A stretch of DNA of 64,000 nt from Isoptericola sp. BMS4. GTDB taxonomy: Bacteria; Actinomycetota; Actinomycetes; Actinomycetales; Cellulomonadaceae. Of this stretch, positions 17,647 through 27,255 are shown piece after piece; the stretch's first letter is position 1, and each line of letters opens with the position of its first letter. A program made the position numbers and the translations under genes. The notes under the pieces are model-generated. The model worked only from the letters and a program-made list of their open reading frames with translations. It did no database searches and had not been told where the DNA came from. The DNA is taken from the NCBI RefSeq assembly GCF_011634835.1, contig NZ_SIRP01000001.1, positions 1,641,643-1,705,642 on the forward strand, in the 5' to 3' direction.

Positions 17647-18877
17647 CCGCGGCGTCGAGGGTGCCGCTGCCGAGGTGGGCGTGCACCGTGTCGCCGGCGG
17701 CGACGTCCTCGGCGGCGCGCACCACCCGGCCGTCCTCGCGCTGCAGGACGGCGTAGCCGCGGGCGAGCGTCGAGTCGGGGGAGAGGGCGCGCACCTGCGC
17801 CTCGAGCCGCCCGATCTCGCCCCCGGCGCGCAGCAGCGCCGCGTCGAGGCAGTGGCGGGCGTGCCGCAGGTGCTGTGCGATCTCGCGCTCCCGCGCGTCG
17901 ACCAGCGTCTGCGGCCTGGCCAGCGCCGGCCGGGACCGGACGGCGTCGAGCCCGTGCTGCTCCCGCTCGAGCCGGGCCGTGGCCGCGGCACGGAGCCGCC
18001 GGCGCGCCTGAGTGATTCGCGACCGCTCCTCGGCGACGTCGGGCACGACCCGCTTCGCGGCGTCCGTCGGGGTGGAGGCGCGGTAGTCGGCCACCAGGTC
18101 GAGCAGCGGCGCGTCCGTCTCGTGGCCGATGGCGCTGACCAGCGGCGTCGTGCAGGCCGCGGCGACGCGCACCAGGGCCTCGTTGCTGAACGGCAGCAGG
18201 TCCTCCACCGAGCCGCCGCCGCGGGCGACGACGACCACGTCGACGTCGGGGCGGGCGTCGAGCTCGGTGATCGCGGCGCTGACCTCGCGCACGGCGTCCA
18301 CGCCCTGGACCGCGACCTCGCGGATCTCGAAGCGCACCTGCGGCCACCGTGCCCGGGCGTTGACGACCACGTCGTGCTCCGCCTTGGACTCCCGGCCGCA
18401 CACGAGCCCCACGACGCCGGGCAGGAACGGCAGCGGCCGCTTGCGCTCGGCGTCGAACAGCCCCTCGGCGGCGAGCACCCGCCGCAGCTGGTCGATGCGG
18501 GCGAGGAGCTCGCCGACGCCGATCTGCCGCATGGCGGTGGCCCGCATCGACATGCGCCCGCTCTTGACCCAGAACTCGGGCTTGGCCTGCACCACGACGT
18601 GGTCGCCGACCTCGGGCTTGTGGTGCAGGCCCGCGTAGACGCGGGTGAGCATGTGCACGGGCAGCGACGCCTCGGCGTCCGTGTCGCGCAGCGTGACGAA
18701 CTGCATCCCGGCCCTGCCGCGGTAGGTGTGCTCCACGACCTGGCCCTCGACCCACACCATCGACATCCGGGCGACGTAGTCGCGGATCTTCTCCGACAGC
18801 AGGCGCACCGGCCACGGCCGCTCGGCGGTGGTCTCGCGGGCGAGCGCGGGCAGGGGCTCGGGCTGGGTGTCGCTCAC
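17615..18877 (-). CDS. xseA: Exodeoxyribonuclease VII large subunit
   Basis: About 420 residues. N-terminal OB-fold region (WPVRLLSEKIRDYVARMSMVWVEGQV), then the catalytic domain with PLVSAIGHETDAPLLDLVADYRASTPTDAA, then a long Arg-rich coiled coil. With XseB it forms the ssDNA-specific exonuclease VII. GTG 18877 is preferred; the first codon at 18901 lacks a ribosome site. Divergent from ispH. Its usual partner xseB is displaced 3.75 kb downstream. Confidence 0.95.
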   Translation of the reverse strand: MSDTQPEPLPALARETTAERPWPVRLLSEKIRDYVARMSMVWVEGQVVEHTYRGRAGMQFVTLRDTDAEASLPVHMLTRVYAGLHHKPEVGDHVVVQAKPEFWVKSGRMSMRATAMRQIGVGELLARIDQLRRVLAAEGLFDAERKRPLPFLPGVVGLVCGRESKAEHDVVVNARARWPQVRFEIREVAVQGVDAVREVSAAITELDARPDVDVVVVARGGGSVEDLLPFSNEALVRVAAACTTPLVSAIGHETDAPLLDLVADYRASTPTDAAKRVVPDVAEERSRITQARRRLRAAATARLEREQHGLDAVRSRPALARPQTLVDAREREIAQHLRHARHCLDAALLRAGGEIGRLEAQVRALSPDSTLARGYAVLQREDGRVVRAAEDVAAGDTVHAHLGSGTLDAAVTTTSPAPHA

Positions 18878-19018
18878 CCGACCCAGGATGCCGCACGCCA
18901 CCGACCCTCCAGGTCACCCGCCGAGCACGACCTGACGGTCGCCATCGGGACGCGTCACGGCCCTCAGGTGGTGCTCGGCGCCACGTCCGCCGTCACGAAC
19001 CGTCCACATCGGGCTGCC

Positions 19019-19030
19019 TAGACTGGCCCG
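19019..19030 (+). promoter_or_regulatory. Leaderless -10 element of ispH
   Basis: TAGACT (19019-19024) is followed by six bases and the ispH GTG. No Shine-Dalgarno is present, so translation probably starts at the 5' end of the mRNA. Confidence 0.55.
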
Positions 19031-20035
19031 GTGACTGTCTCCGCCCCGGCTCCCGCCCGACCGACCTCGACGAAGCGTGTGCTCCTCGCGGCCCCGCGCG
19101 GCTACTGCGCGGGCGTCGACCGTGCCGTCGTCGCGGTCGAGAAGGCGCTCGAGACGTACGGGGCTCCCGTGTACGTGCGCAAGGAGATCGTGCACAACAA
19201 GCACGTCGTGGAGACGCTGCGCGAGCGCGGTGCGATCTTCGTCAACGAGACCGACGAGGTCCCCGAGGGCTCACGGCTCGTGTTCTCGGCCCACGGCGTG
19301 TCGCCCGCGGTGCGCGAGTCCGCGGCGGCGCGCAGCCTGGACACGATCGACGCGACCTGCCCGCTGGTGACCAAGGTGCACAAGGAGGCGGTGCGCTTCG
19401 CGAAGGCGGACCGCACGATCCTGCTCATCGGCCACGACGGGCATGAGGAGGTGGAGGGCACCGCGGGCGAGGCCCCGGAGCACACGATCGTCGTGAACTC
19501 GCCCGCCGAGGCCGACGTCGTCGAGGTGCCCGACCCGGACAACGTGGTCTGGCTGTCGCAGACCACCCTGTCGGTCGACGAGACGATGGAGACGGTGAGC
19601 CGCCTGCGCGAGCGGTTCCCGAACCTGGCCGACCCGCCGAGCGACGACATCTGCTACGCCACGCAGAACCGGCAGGTGGCCGTCAAGAAGCTGGCCCCGG
19701 AGTGCGACCTCGTCATCGTGGTCGGCTCGGCCAACTCGTCGAACTCCGTCCGGCTGGTCGAGGTGGCGCTGGACGCGGGCGCCCGGAGCGCCTACCGGGT
19801 GGACCGGGCGGTCGAGGTCGAGGACTCGTGGTTCGACGGCGTCACCACGGTCGGGGTCACGTCGGGCGCGTCCGTGCCCGAGATCCTCGTCGAGGACCTG
19901 CTCCGCCAGCTCGCGGAGCGCGGCTACGGCGAGGCCGAGGAGGTCCGCACGGCGACGGAGGACCTCGTGTTTTCGCTGCCGCGCGAGCTGCGCCCCCCGC
20001 GCAACGTCCGCCAGCTCCCGATCGAGCCCGCCTGA
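19031..20035 (+). CDS. ispH: 4-hydroxy-3-methylbut-2-enyl diphosphate reductase
   Basis: Final enzyme of the MEP isoprenoid pathway (LytB/IspH), 334 residues, converting HMBPP to IPP and DMAPP with a [4Fe-4S] cluster. The three cluster cysteines are at about 26 (PRGYCAG), 110 (DATCPL) and 208 (DICYATQ); the HMBPP-binding histidines ([20 protein letters not shown]) are present. Divergent from xseA, convergent with rmuC. Confidence 0.97.
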   Translation: MTVSAPAPARPTSTKRVLLAAPRGYCAGVDRAVVAVEKALETYGAPVYVRKEIVHNKHVVETLRERGAIFVNETDEVPEGSRLVFSAHGVSPAVRESAAARSLDTIDATCPLVTKVHKEAVRFAKADRTILLIGHDGHEEVEGTAGEAPEHTIVVNSPAEADVVEVPDPDNVVWLSQTTLSVDETMETVSRLRERFPNLADPPSDDICYATQNRQVAVKKLAPECDLVIVVGSANSSNSVRLVEVALDAGARSAYRVDRAVEVEDSWFDGVTTVGVTSGASVPEILVEDLLRQLAERGYGEAEEVRTATEDLVFSLPRELRPPRNVRQLPIEPA

Positions 20036-20042
20036 GCCCTCC

Positions 20043-20058
20043 GCCCCGAGCCCCGGGG
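20043..20058. terminator. Putative bidirectional terminator between ispH and rmuC
   Basis: A short GC hairpin (GCCCCG 20043-20048 pairing with CGGGGC just downstream) lies in the 43-base gap between the two convergent stops. There is no U-tract. Confidence 0.4.
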
Positions 20059-20078
20059 CGGCCCTGAGGCTCGGCGGG

Positions 20079-21674
20079 TCAGCCGGCGGCGGGCTCGCCG
20101 TCCTGCGCCGAGTCGTCTCGCGCGCGCTCCAGCGCCCGGCGGTCGGAGTCGACGAGGGACTCCACGGAGGACCGCTCGTCGTCGATGCGCACCTCGCCGA
20201 TGCCGACGACGCCGCCCTCGTCGGCCGCCAGCAGCTCCGGCTTGGTGATCGGCCGGGTGGTCTCCTCGAGGCCCTTGACCTCGCCGATCTCGTCCCGGGC
20301 GTCGACGACGTCGAGCTCGACCATGCGCCGGGCCGAGGTGAGCACGTTGCGCTCCAGGGAGCCGATCATCCGGTTGTAGTTCTTCGTCGCCCCGTCCAGC
20401 GACTTGCCCATGCGCGTGACGTGCTCGGTCATGGTCACCAGGCGCGAGTGCAGCTCCTTGCCGACCTTGAGCACTCGCTGGGCGTTGTCCGCCATCGCCT
20501 GCTGGCGCCACGAGTACGCGACGGTGCGCAGCAGGGCCAGCAGGGTCACGGGGCTGGCCAGGATGACGTTCTTGCGGGCCGCCTCCTCCATGAGCGCCGG
20601 GTCGCGCTCGAGCGCCGCCGACAGGAACGACTCGGCGGGCACGAACATCACGACGAACTCGGGCGCGTGGTCGAAGAGGTCCCAGTACCGCTTGGACGCG
20701 AGGTCGTCGACGTGCTTGCGCATGTGCCGCACGTGCGCGGCCATCCGCTGGTCGCGGACCTCCGGGTCCTCGGCCTGCTGGGCCTCCAGGTAGCCGAGGA
20801 ACGCGACCTTCGAGTCGACGACGATGTGCTTGCCGCCGGCCAGGTTCACCACCAGGTCCGGGCGCAGGGTCTCGCCGTCGTCGTTGGTGGCCTGCACCTG
20901 GACGTCGAAGTCGACCTGCTCGATCATCCCGGCGGCCTCGACGACGCGCTGCAGCTGCAGCTCGCCCCACGCGCCTCGCTCCTGCGAGGACCGCAGCGCG
21001 GTGACCAGGTCGCTGGTGCCCTTGCGCAGCTCGCCGGAGACGTCGGCGAGGCTGCGCATGTTCTCCGTCAGGCGCGAGTCGAACTCGATGCGGCGCTTCT
21101 CCTGCTCGGCGACCTCGGCGCGCACCTTCTCCAGGCTCTTGCCGATCGGGTCGACGAGCGCCTTGAAGGCCTCCTCCCGCTGGGAGAGCGCCTCGTCGTG
21201 GCGGACCGTGGACTGCTTGAGCCGCTGCTCGGCGAGCTCGAGGAACTGCTTGTTGCTCGACGACAGGACCTCGCCGGCCAGCGTGCGGAACCGCTGCGCG
21301 ACGGCGTCCTGGTCGCCCTTGGCCTCGGCGACCTGCCGCTCCAGGTCCTCCCTGACCTGGGCCAGGAGCCGGTCCGCCTGCTCGCGCGTCTCCGCCACGC
21401 GGCGGTCGGCCTCCTCCCGGGCCCGGGCGAGGTCGGCGCGGGCCCGCTCCCGCTCGGCGGCGACCTGTCGCTCCGCCTCCGCGGCGGCCCCGTCGACACG
21501 GCCCCGCAGGTCGGCCGCGTCCTGCCGCGCACGCTCCAGCTCGCCGTGCACGCGGAGGTGCTCCATCTCCTCCGAGCGGCGGCTGCGGGCCGCGCGGTTC
21601 GCGTGCCACAGCCAGCCCACGAGACCGCCCACGACGAGGGCGGCGAGCGAGAGCAGCAGTGCGGTCGGCGTCAT
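20079..21674 (-). CDS. rmuC: DNA recombination protein RmuC
   Basis: 531 residues. One N-terminal membrane helix (ALLLSLAALVVGGLVGWLWHA), then a long Glu/Arg/Ala coiled coil (about 30-150), then the RmuC nuclease-fold domain: ERGAWGELQLQRVVEAAGM, DLVVNLAGGKHIVVDSKVAF and PEFVVMFVPAESFL. RmuC limits inversions at short inverted repeats in E. coli. ATG 21674. The acidic C-terminal extension of about 40 residues is not conserved. Relevant context: the window contains several large inverted repeats. Confidence 0.95.
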   Translation of the reverse strand: MTPTALLLSLAALVVGGLVGWLWHANRAARSRRSEEMEHLRVHGELERARQDAADLRGRVDGAAAEAERQVAAERERARADLARAREEADRRVAETREQADRLLAQVREDLERQVAEAKGDQDAVAQRFRTLAGEVLSSSNKQFLELAEQRLKQSTVRHDEALSQREEAFKALVDPIGKSLEKVRAEVAEQEKRRIEFDSRLTENMRSLADVSGELRKGTSDLVTALRSSQERGAWGELQLQRVVEAAGMIEQVDFDVQVQATNDDGETLRPDLVVNLAGGKHIVVDSKVAFLGYLEAQQAEDPEVRDQRMAAHVRHMRKHVDDLASKRYWDLFDHAPEFVVMFVPAESFLSAALERDPALMEEAARKNVILASPVTLLALLRTVAYSWRQQAMADNAQRVLKVGKELHSRLVTMTEHVTRMGKSLDGATKNYNRMIGSLERNVLTSARRMVELDVVDARDEIGEVKGLEETTRPITKPELLAADEGGVVGIGEVRIDDERSSVESLVDSDRRALERARDDSAQDGEPAAG

Positions 21675-21771
21675 GGCCCCAGGCTCGCACGCGCCACCGA
21701 CGCCGCCGCGGAAGGCACGCCCGGCGACCGGATCGCGTCCGTGCAGGCAGCGCGGTCGATAGGCTGGCGTG

Positions 21772-22611
21772 GTGACCGAGCCCGCAGCGTCGCCCGCGAC
21801 CCCACCGCCGTCCCCGGTCCCGCAGGACCCGGCCCCGCCCGACCCGTCCGCCGCGCTGAGCCTGCGCGGGCTGTGGAAGAGGTTCGGGCAGAAGATCGCC
21901 GTCGCGGGCGCGGACCTCGACGTCCCGAGCGGCTCCTTCTTCGGCCTCGTCGGCCCCAACGGCGCCGGCAAGACGACGTCGCTGTCCATGGCCACGGGCC
22001 TGCTGCGGCCCGACTTCGGCACCGTGCACGTGCACGGCACCGACCTGTGGGCGCACCCGGACACCGCGAAGGCGACCCTCGGCGTGCTGCCCGACGGTGT
22101 GCGCCTCTTCGACCGGCTCACCGGCGCCCAGCTGCTCACCTACGCCGGGCTGCTGCGCGGCATGGACCGCGCCACCGTGGCCGAGCGGACCGAGGACCTG
22201 CTGACCGCGATGGACCTGACGGGCGACCGGGACACGTTCGTCGTCGACTACTCGGCCGGCATGACGAAGAAGATCGCCCTGGCGTCCGCGATGATCCACG
22301 CCCCGCGCGTGCTCGTCCTGGACGAGCCGTTCGAGGCCGTGGACCCGGTCAGCGCGGCGAACATCCGCGACATCCTGCACGCGTACGTCGACGGCGGCGG
22401 CACGGTCGTCGTCTCCAGCCACGTGATGGACCTCGTGCAGCGCATGTGCTCGCACGTGGCGATCATCGGGGGCGGGCACGTGCTCGCCGCGGGGACGGTC
22501 GACCAGGTGCGCGGGGAGCAGAGCCTCGAGGACCGGTTCGTCGACCTCGTCGGCGGACGTCGCGAGACGGAGGGACTGGCGTGGCTGCGCAGCTCGTCCG
22601 CCTCAAGCTGA
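21772..22611 (+). CDS. ABC transporter ATP-binding protein
   Basis: 279-residue ABC ATPase with a Pro-rich N-terminus. Walker [10 protein letters not shown], signature-region YSAGMTKKIALASAMI (degenerate LSGGQ) and Walker B VLVLDEPFEAVD; D-loop VDPVSA. The family resembles the CcmA-type ATPases paired with large hydrophobic permeases. TAGGCT at 21760-21765 lies six bases before GTG 21772, indicating a leaderless start. The stop overlaps the next gene by 31 bases, so the two are coupled. Confidence 0.93.
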   Translation: MTEPAASPATPPPSPVPQDPAPPDPSAALSLRGLWKRFGQKIAVAGADLDVPSGSFFGLVGPNGAGKTTSLSMATGLLRPDFGTVHVHGTDLWAHPDTAKATLGVLPDGVRLFDRLTGAQLLTYAGLLRGMDRATVAERTEDLLTAMDLTGDRDTFVVDYSAGMTKKIALASAMIHAPRVLVLDEPFEAVDPVSAANIRDILHAYVDGGGTVVVSSHVMDLVQRMCSHVAIIGGGHVLAAGTVDQVRGEQSLEDRFVDLVGGRRETEGLAWLRSSSASS

Positions 22612-24197
22612 CCCTCCTCGCCAACGCGTTCCGGCGGAGCGTGTGGCAGACGGTGGGGCTGGTGCTCGCCTCCGTGTACGGCGCGTTCGTCCTGGTGCTC
22701 GTCGTGCTCGGCGCCGTGGCGGGCAGCGTCGCGGCCCCGGCGCTCACCGCGCAGCTGCTCACCCTGGGCGGGGCGCTGGTCGTCCTCGCCTGGTGGGTGG
22801 TGCCGCTGTTCGCCTTCGGCGTCGACGCGACGCTCGACCCCCAGCGCTTCGTGACCTTCGCGATCCCGCGGCGGCACCTGCTCGCCGGGCTGGCGCTGGC
22901 CGGGCTGGTCTCCGTGCCGGCCGCGGTCACCGCGCTCGCGGCGCTGGGCGTGTCGTTCACGTGGTGGCGGGACCCGGTCGCCCTCGTCGCGGCGCTCGTC
23001 GGCGCCGTGCTCGGCGTCGCCCTGTGCGTCGTGGGGTCCCGCGCCACGACGACGGCGCTCGCCCCGCTGCTGGACTCGCGCCGCTACCGCGAGGTGCTGG
23101 CGGTCGTCGCCGTCGTGCCCCTCGTCCTCGTCGGGCCGGCGTTCGGGTGGTTGTCGGGCACCCTCGCGGACTCGGTCGACGGCGGGGTCCAGGTGCAGGT
23201 CGGTGGTGGCTCGGTGCTCGGGTCGGCCCTCGCGCCGCTCGTCGACGTCGTCGCCTGGACGCCGTTCGGCGCGCCCTGGTCGTTCGGCCCCGCCGTCCAC
23301 GACGGCGCCTGGGGGCTGCTCGCCGCCCGGCTCGCCGTCACGCTGGCGACGCTGGCGGTGGCGTGGACGGTCTGGGACCGGTCGCTGGCGCGCGCCCTGG
23401 TCACCCCGCGCGGCGGGGGTGCGGCGGGCGCCGGTCGCGGGCTGGGCTGGTTCTCCCGGCTGCCCGCGACGCCGACCGGGGCCGTCGCGGCCCGGTGCGC
23501 CACGTACTGGGTGCGCGACCCGCGGTACGCGGCGTCGATCGCGATCGTGCCGCTGCTGCCCGTGGTGCTGGGCGTGGTCGGGGTGACCGGCGAGGTCGGC
23601 GGCGGCCTGCTGCTCCTGGCCGCGCCGCTGGTCGCATGGGTGCTGGGCTTCGGGATCTCCAACGACGTCGGGTACGACAACACGGCGTTCGCCCTCCACG
23701 TCGCCACCGGGGTGCCCGGGCGCGCGGACCGCTGGGGCCGGGCGCTGCCCGTGCTGGTCGCGGGGCTGCCGCTGGTGGCGGCGTTCGCCCTGGTCGGCTG
23801 CGGCGTGGCGGACCGCTGGGACGCGCTGCCCGCGATGCTGGGCGTCTCGCTGGGCACCCTCGCGACCTCGGTCGGCATCTCGAGCGCCGTGTCCGCGCGG
23901 CTCGTGTACCCGGTGCCGAAGCCGGGGGAGAGCCCGTTCAAGACGCCGCAGGGCGCCACCGTGGCGACGATGGCCGCGCAGTTCGCGGCGATGGGGATCG
24001 ACCTGGCGCTGAGCGTCCCCGTCCTGGCGCTCGCGCTGCCGGCGATCCTGCTGCCGGCCCCCGCGCTGGGCTGGGCCGCCCTCGCGGTGGGCTGCGCGGT
24101 CGGGGGCGTGGTGCTCGTGCTCGGCGTGCGCTGGGGAGCACGCGTGCTCGACCGGCGTCGGCCCGAGCTGCTGCAGCAGGTCATGGCGTTCCGCTGA
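22581..24197 (+). CDS. ABC transporter permease (large hydrophobic)
   Basis: 538-residue polytopic membrane protein with about 12 hydrophobic segments and no catalytic motif. It starts inside the preceding ATPase gene (GTG 22581, with GGAGG seven bases upstream) and is its obvious partner. Similar actinobacterial pairs are of unknown substrate. The conserved patch RCATYWVRDPRY (about residue 305) and the loop VPKPGESPFKTPQG (about 445) are hydrophilic. Import or export direction cannot be told. Confidence 0.85.
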   Translation: MAAQLVRLKLTLLANAFRRSVWQTVGLVLASVYGAFVLVLVVLGAVAGSVAAPALTAQLLTLGGALVVLAWWVVPLFAFGVDATLDPQRFVTFAIPRRHLLAGLALAGLVSVPAAVTALAALGVSFTWWRDPVALVAALVGAVLGVALCVVGSRATTTALAPLLDSRRYREVLAVVAVVPLVLVGPAFGWLSGTLADSVDGGVQVQVGGGSVLGSALAPLVDVVAWTPFGAPWSFGPAVHDGAWGLLAARLAVTLATLAVAWTVWDRSLARALVTPRGGGAAGAGRGLGWFSRLPATPTGAVAARCATYWVRDPRYAASIAIVPLLPVVLGVVGVTGEVGGGLLLLAAPLVAWVLGFGISNDVGYDNTAFALHVATGVPGRADRWGRALPVLVAGLPLVAAFALVGCGVADRWDALPAMLGVSLGTLATSVGISSAVSARLVYPVPKPGESPFKTPQGATVATMAAQFAAMGIDLALSVPVLALALPAILLPAPALGWAALAVGCAVGGVVLVLGVRWGARVLDRRRPELLQQVMAFR

Positions 24198-24276
24198 CGG
24201 TCCTGCTGCCGCCGCCGAGCGTGACTGTGCTCCAGGTCATGGAGCCGTCAACCGGTGGTTTGCCACAATAGGGCGA

Positions 24277-25317
24277 GTGAACTCCGTGAACCACGAGCAC
24301 CTGGACCTGCCCGACGGCTGGCGGGCCACGACGCCCGACCTGGGCGACCTCACCCGGCTGTGCGAGCTGCGCGGTGCCGCGGCCGAGCCCTGGACCGGGT
24401 CGGCCGCCGTCGACGCCGACGCGGTCGCCGCCGAGGTCGCCGGGCCGATGTCGTGGACGCGGCGCCAGGTCGTCGCGCGGGACGCCGACGGCGTCGTCCG
24501 AGCCTGGTTCACCGTCAACGACCGTGCCGCGGGGCGTGTGGTGGTCTCCCTGGACGTCGACCGGGAGCTGCCCGACGCCGACGTGCTGGCCGCCGCGGGA
24601 CTGGCCTGGGCGGAGCGCCAGGGCCGCGAGCTCGCGGCGCAGCGCGGGCTCGCCGCCACCCAGCTCGACGCGGGCGCGTACGCGGGCGACGGGGTCCAGC
24701 GGCGCTGGCTGGCGGCGGCCGGCTACGTCCACGCGCGGTCGTGGCTGCAGATGAGCCGCCCCGTCCGGCCGGAGGAGGCCGACGCCGGCGTCCTGCCCGA
24801 CCCGCGACCCGGGGTCGTGGTGCGCCAGGTCGCCACCCACGACGACGGGTCTCCGGTGGCCGACGACCTGCAGACCGTGCACCGCGTGCTGGAATCGGCC
24901 TTCGAGGACCACTTCAACTCTTACCGGGAGAGCTTCTCCGAGTTTGTCGTGCGCCTGCGGGCGGACCCCGGGCACCGCTGGGACCACTGGTGGCTGGCGT
25001 TCGTCGCGGACGAGCAGGACCCGCAGGCCGCCCCGGTGCCCATGGGCGCGCTCGTGGGCTCCGCGCTCCCGTCCGGCGCTTCGGGCAAGGAGGGCAGCTA
25101 CGTCGAGTACCTCGGTGCCGACCGCCGCGCCCGCGGCCGGGGCGTGGCCACCGCCCTGCTCTTCGCCGTCGTCGCCGACGCCGCCGCGCGCGGGCGGGAC
25201 CGGGTGGGCCTCGAGGTCGACGCCGACAGCCCCACGGGGGCCGCCGCCCTGTACGAGCGGTGGGGCTGGCGCACGAAGTACACGACGGAGTCCTGGCACC
25301 GCGACACCTCCGTGTGA
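24277..25317 (+). CDS. GNAT family N-acetyltransferase (two-domain)
   Basis: 346 residues. The C-terminal half has the acetyl-CoA loop DRRARGRGVATALLFAV and the alpha4 region DADSPTGAAALYERWGW of GNAT enzymes. The N-terminal half has the same length and a degenerate fold (WFTVNDRAAGRVVVSLDVDREL, AAGLAWAERQG), so this looks like a tandem-GNAT protein in which only the C-terminal domain keeps the cofactor motif. The MshD-like layout is noted, but MshD-specific residues were not confirmed. CACAAT lies seven bases before GTG 24277. Confidence 0.85.
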   Translation: MNSVNHEHLDLPDGWRATTPDLGDLTRLCELRGAAAEPWTGSAAVDADAVAAEVAGPMSWTRRQVVARDADGVVRAWFTVNDRAAGRVVVSLDVDRELPDADVLAAAGLAWAERQGRELAAQRGLAATQLDAGAYAGDGVQRRWLAAAGYVHARSWLQMSRPVRPEEADAGVLPDPRPGVVVRQVATHDDGSPVADDLQTVHRVLESAFEDHFNSYRESFSEFVVRLRADPGHRWDHWWLAFVADEQDPQAAPVPMGALVGSALPSGASGKEGSYVEYLGADRRARGRGVATALLFAVVADAAARGRDRVGLEVDADSPTGAAALYERWGWRTKYTTESWHRDTSV

Positions 25318-25354
25318 CGGCGCGCTGTCGGTGGCCTGGCCTACCGTCGGCGCC

Positions 25355-26158
25355 ATGGCACGGTTCGGGCCGGACGACGACCTGCGGGGCGCCGAGTTCG
25401 TCGAGGCCGACATGACGGGCGCCCGGTTCCGCTTCGCCGACCTCTCCGGGGCGCGCGTCGACCAGAGCTACCTGCCGGGCGCCGTCATGCGCGGCGTCGA
25501 CCTCACGGGGGCGGACATCGACGGGGAGATCGACGGCCTGCGGGTCAACGGCGTCGAGGTGGCGCCGCTGGTCGCGGCCGAGCTGCATCGCCGCTACCCG
25601 GGCTGGGCCGACGCCCACTCGGACGTCCTGGCCGACCAGCGCGCCTCGTTCGAGGCGGCCCTGCGTACCTGGTCCGCCACCGTGGACAGGGTCGCGTCGA
25701 TGCCGCCGGGCACGGAAGGGGTGTCCGTCGACGGCGAGTGGTCGGTCGTCCGGACGCTGCGCCACCTGGTGTTCGCCGTCGACGGGTGGGTGCGGTTCGG
25801 CCTCCGAGGCATCGACGACGCCTTCAGCCCGATCGGGGTGCCGTTCTCCGAGTGGGACACGCACGCGCCGCGGGTAGGAGTCGACCTCCATGCGGACCCG
25901 TCGTGGGACGAGGTGCGCGCCGTCCATGCGGACCGGGTCGACCAGGTCCGCGCGCTGTACGACGTGCTGACCGAGGGGGAGTTCGCCGGGCCCGCGCGGC
26001 GCCTGCCGCCGTGGGAGCCGGCCGACCGGACGCTGCCCGTGTTCCGGTGCCTCGGCGTGATCGTGAACGAGCACTGGGCCCACCACCAGTTCGTCGAGCG
26101 CGACCTGGACCGGCTGGACGACGAGGCGGGCCGGAGCACCGGGCACCGGGACACGTAG
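25355..26158 (+). CDS. Pentapeptide-repeat / DinB-like protein
   Basis: 267 residues. N-terminus is a short right-handed beta-helix of pentapeptide repeats (LRGAEFVEADMTGARFRFADLSGARV). From about residue 90 it is a DinB-like four-helix bundle with metal-binding-type histidines (LRHLVFAVDGW, NEHWAHHQFVERDL). This fusion recurs in actinobacteria; activity is unknown. TACCGT lies seven bases before ATG 25355. Its TAG stop forms the first three bases of the ychF -10 element. Confidence 0.85.
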   Translation: MARFGPDDDLRGAEFVEADMTGARFRFADLSGARVDQSYLPGAVMRGVDLTGADIDGEIDGLRVNGVEVAPLVAAELHRRYPGWADAHSDVLADQRASFEAALRTWSATVDRVASMPPGTEGVSVDGEWSVVRTLRHLVFAVDGWVRFGLRGIDDAFSPIGVPFSEWDTHAPRVGVDLHADPSWDEVRAVHADRVDQVRALYDVLTEGEFAGPARRLPPWEPADRTLPVFRCLGVIVNEHWAHHQFVERDLDRLDDEAGRSTGHRDT

Positions 26159-26169
26159 ACTCTCCCGAC

Positions 26170-27255
26170 GTGGCACTCACCATCGGCATCGTCGGCCTGC
26201 CCAACGTCGGCAAGTCCACGCTCTTCAACGCACTGACCCGCAACCAGGTCCTGTCCGCGAACTACCCGTTCGCGACGATCGAGCCCAACGTCGGCGTCGT
26301 TCCCCTGCCGGACCCGCGCCTGGACACGCTCGCGGAGATCTTCTCCTCCGAGCGCACCCTGCCCGCCACGGTGTCGTTCGTCGACATCGCGGGCATCGTC
26401 AAGGGCGCCTCCGAGGGCGAGGGCCTCGGCAACAAGTTCCTCGCGAACATCCGCGAGGCCGACGCGATCTGCCAGGTGACCCGCGTGTTCGACGACGGCG
26501 ACGTCGTCCGCGTCGAGGGCTCGGTCGACGCCGAGGGCGACATCGAGACGATCTCCACCGAGCTCATCCTGGCCGACCTCCAGACGCTGGAGAAGGCGCT
26601 CCCGCGGATGGAGAAGGAGGTCAAGATTCGCAAGGGCGACGCGGCCCTGCTCGAGGCCGCGACGACCGCCCAGAAGATCCTCGAGTCCGGGACCACGCTC
26701 TTCCAGGGCGCAAAGGCCGAGGGGCTCGACCTCGCCGACGTGGCCTCGCTGCAGCTGCTCACGGCCAAGCCGTTCATCTACGTGTTCAACACCGACGACG
26801 CGGGCCTCGCCGACGCCGCGGCCCAGCAGCGCCTGCGCGACCTGGTCGCCCCCGCGGACGCCGTCTTCCTCGACGCCAAGTTCGAGTCCGAGCTGGTCGA
26901 GCTCGAGCCGGACGAGGCCAAGGAGATGCTCGCCGAGAGCGGGCAGACCGAGGCCGGGCTGGACCAGCTCGCCCGCGTCGGGTTCCACACCCTCGGCCTG
27001 CAGACCTACCTCACGGCCGGCCCGAAGGAGTCGCGCGCCTGGACGATCCGCAAGGGCTGGACCGCCCCGCAGGCCGCCGGCGTCATCCACACCGACTTCG
27101 AGCGCGGCTTCATCAAGGCCGAGGTCATCTCGTTCGACGACCTCGTCGAGGCCGGCTCCGTGCAGGCCGCACGCTCCGCCGGCAAGGCGCGTGTCGAGGG
27201 CAAGGACTACGTCATGCAGGACGGCGACGTGGTGGAGTTCCGGTTTAACGTCTAG
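26170..27255 (+). CDS. ychF: Redox-regulated ATPase/GTPase YchF
   Basis: 361-residue Obg-like P-loop protein of the YchF/OLA1 family, ribosome-associated and ATP-preferring. G1 LPNVGKSTLFNAL, switch II DIAGIVKGASEGEGLGNKFL, the NTDD region in place of a canonical NKxD motif, and the C-terminal TGS-like domain ending QDGDVVEFRFNV. GTG 26170, with TAGACT eight bases upstream. The last codons (CGG TTT AAC GTC TAG) use atypical bases; a second, GC-typical copy of the final 33 bases lies at 28750-28782. The end of the gene appears to have been replaced by an insertion. Confidence 0.96.
   Translation: MALTIGIVGLPNVGKSTLFNALTRNQVLSANYPFATIEPNVGVVPLPDPRLDTLAEIFSSERTLPATVSFVDIAGIVKGASEGEGLGNKFLANIREADAICQVTRVFDDGDVVRVEGSVDAEGDIETISTELILADLQTLEKALPRMEKEVKIRKGDAALLEAATTAQKILESGTTLFQGAKAEGLDLADVASLQLLTAKPFIYVFNTDDAGLADAAAQQRLRDLVAPADAVFLDAKFESELVELEPDEAKEMLAESGQTEAGLDQLARVGFHTLGLQTYLTAGPKESRAWTIRKGWTAPQAAGVIHTDFERGFIKAEVISFDDLVEAGSVQAARSAGKARVEGKDYVMQDGDVVEFRFNV
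27223..27255 (+). repeat. Left copy of ychF 3'-end duplication (attL-like)
   Basis: The last 33 bases of the functional ychF gene. They match 28750-28782 at 28 of 33 positions, including the uninterrupted core GTGGAGTTCCG. Both copies encode GDVVEFRFNV plus a stop (TAG here, TGA there). Confidence 0.8.
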
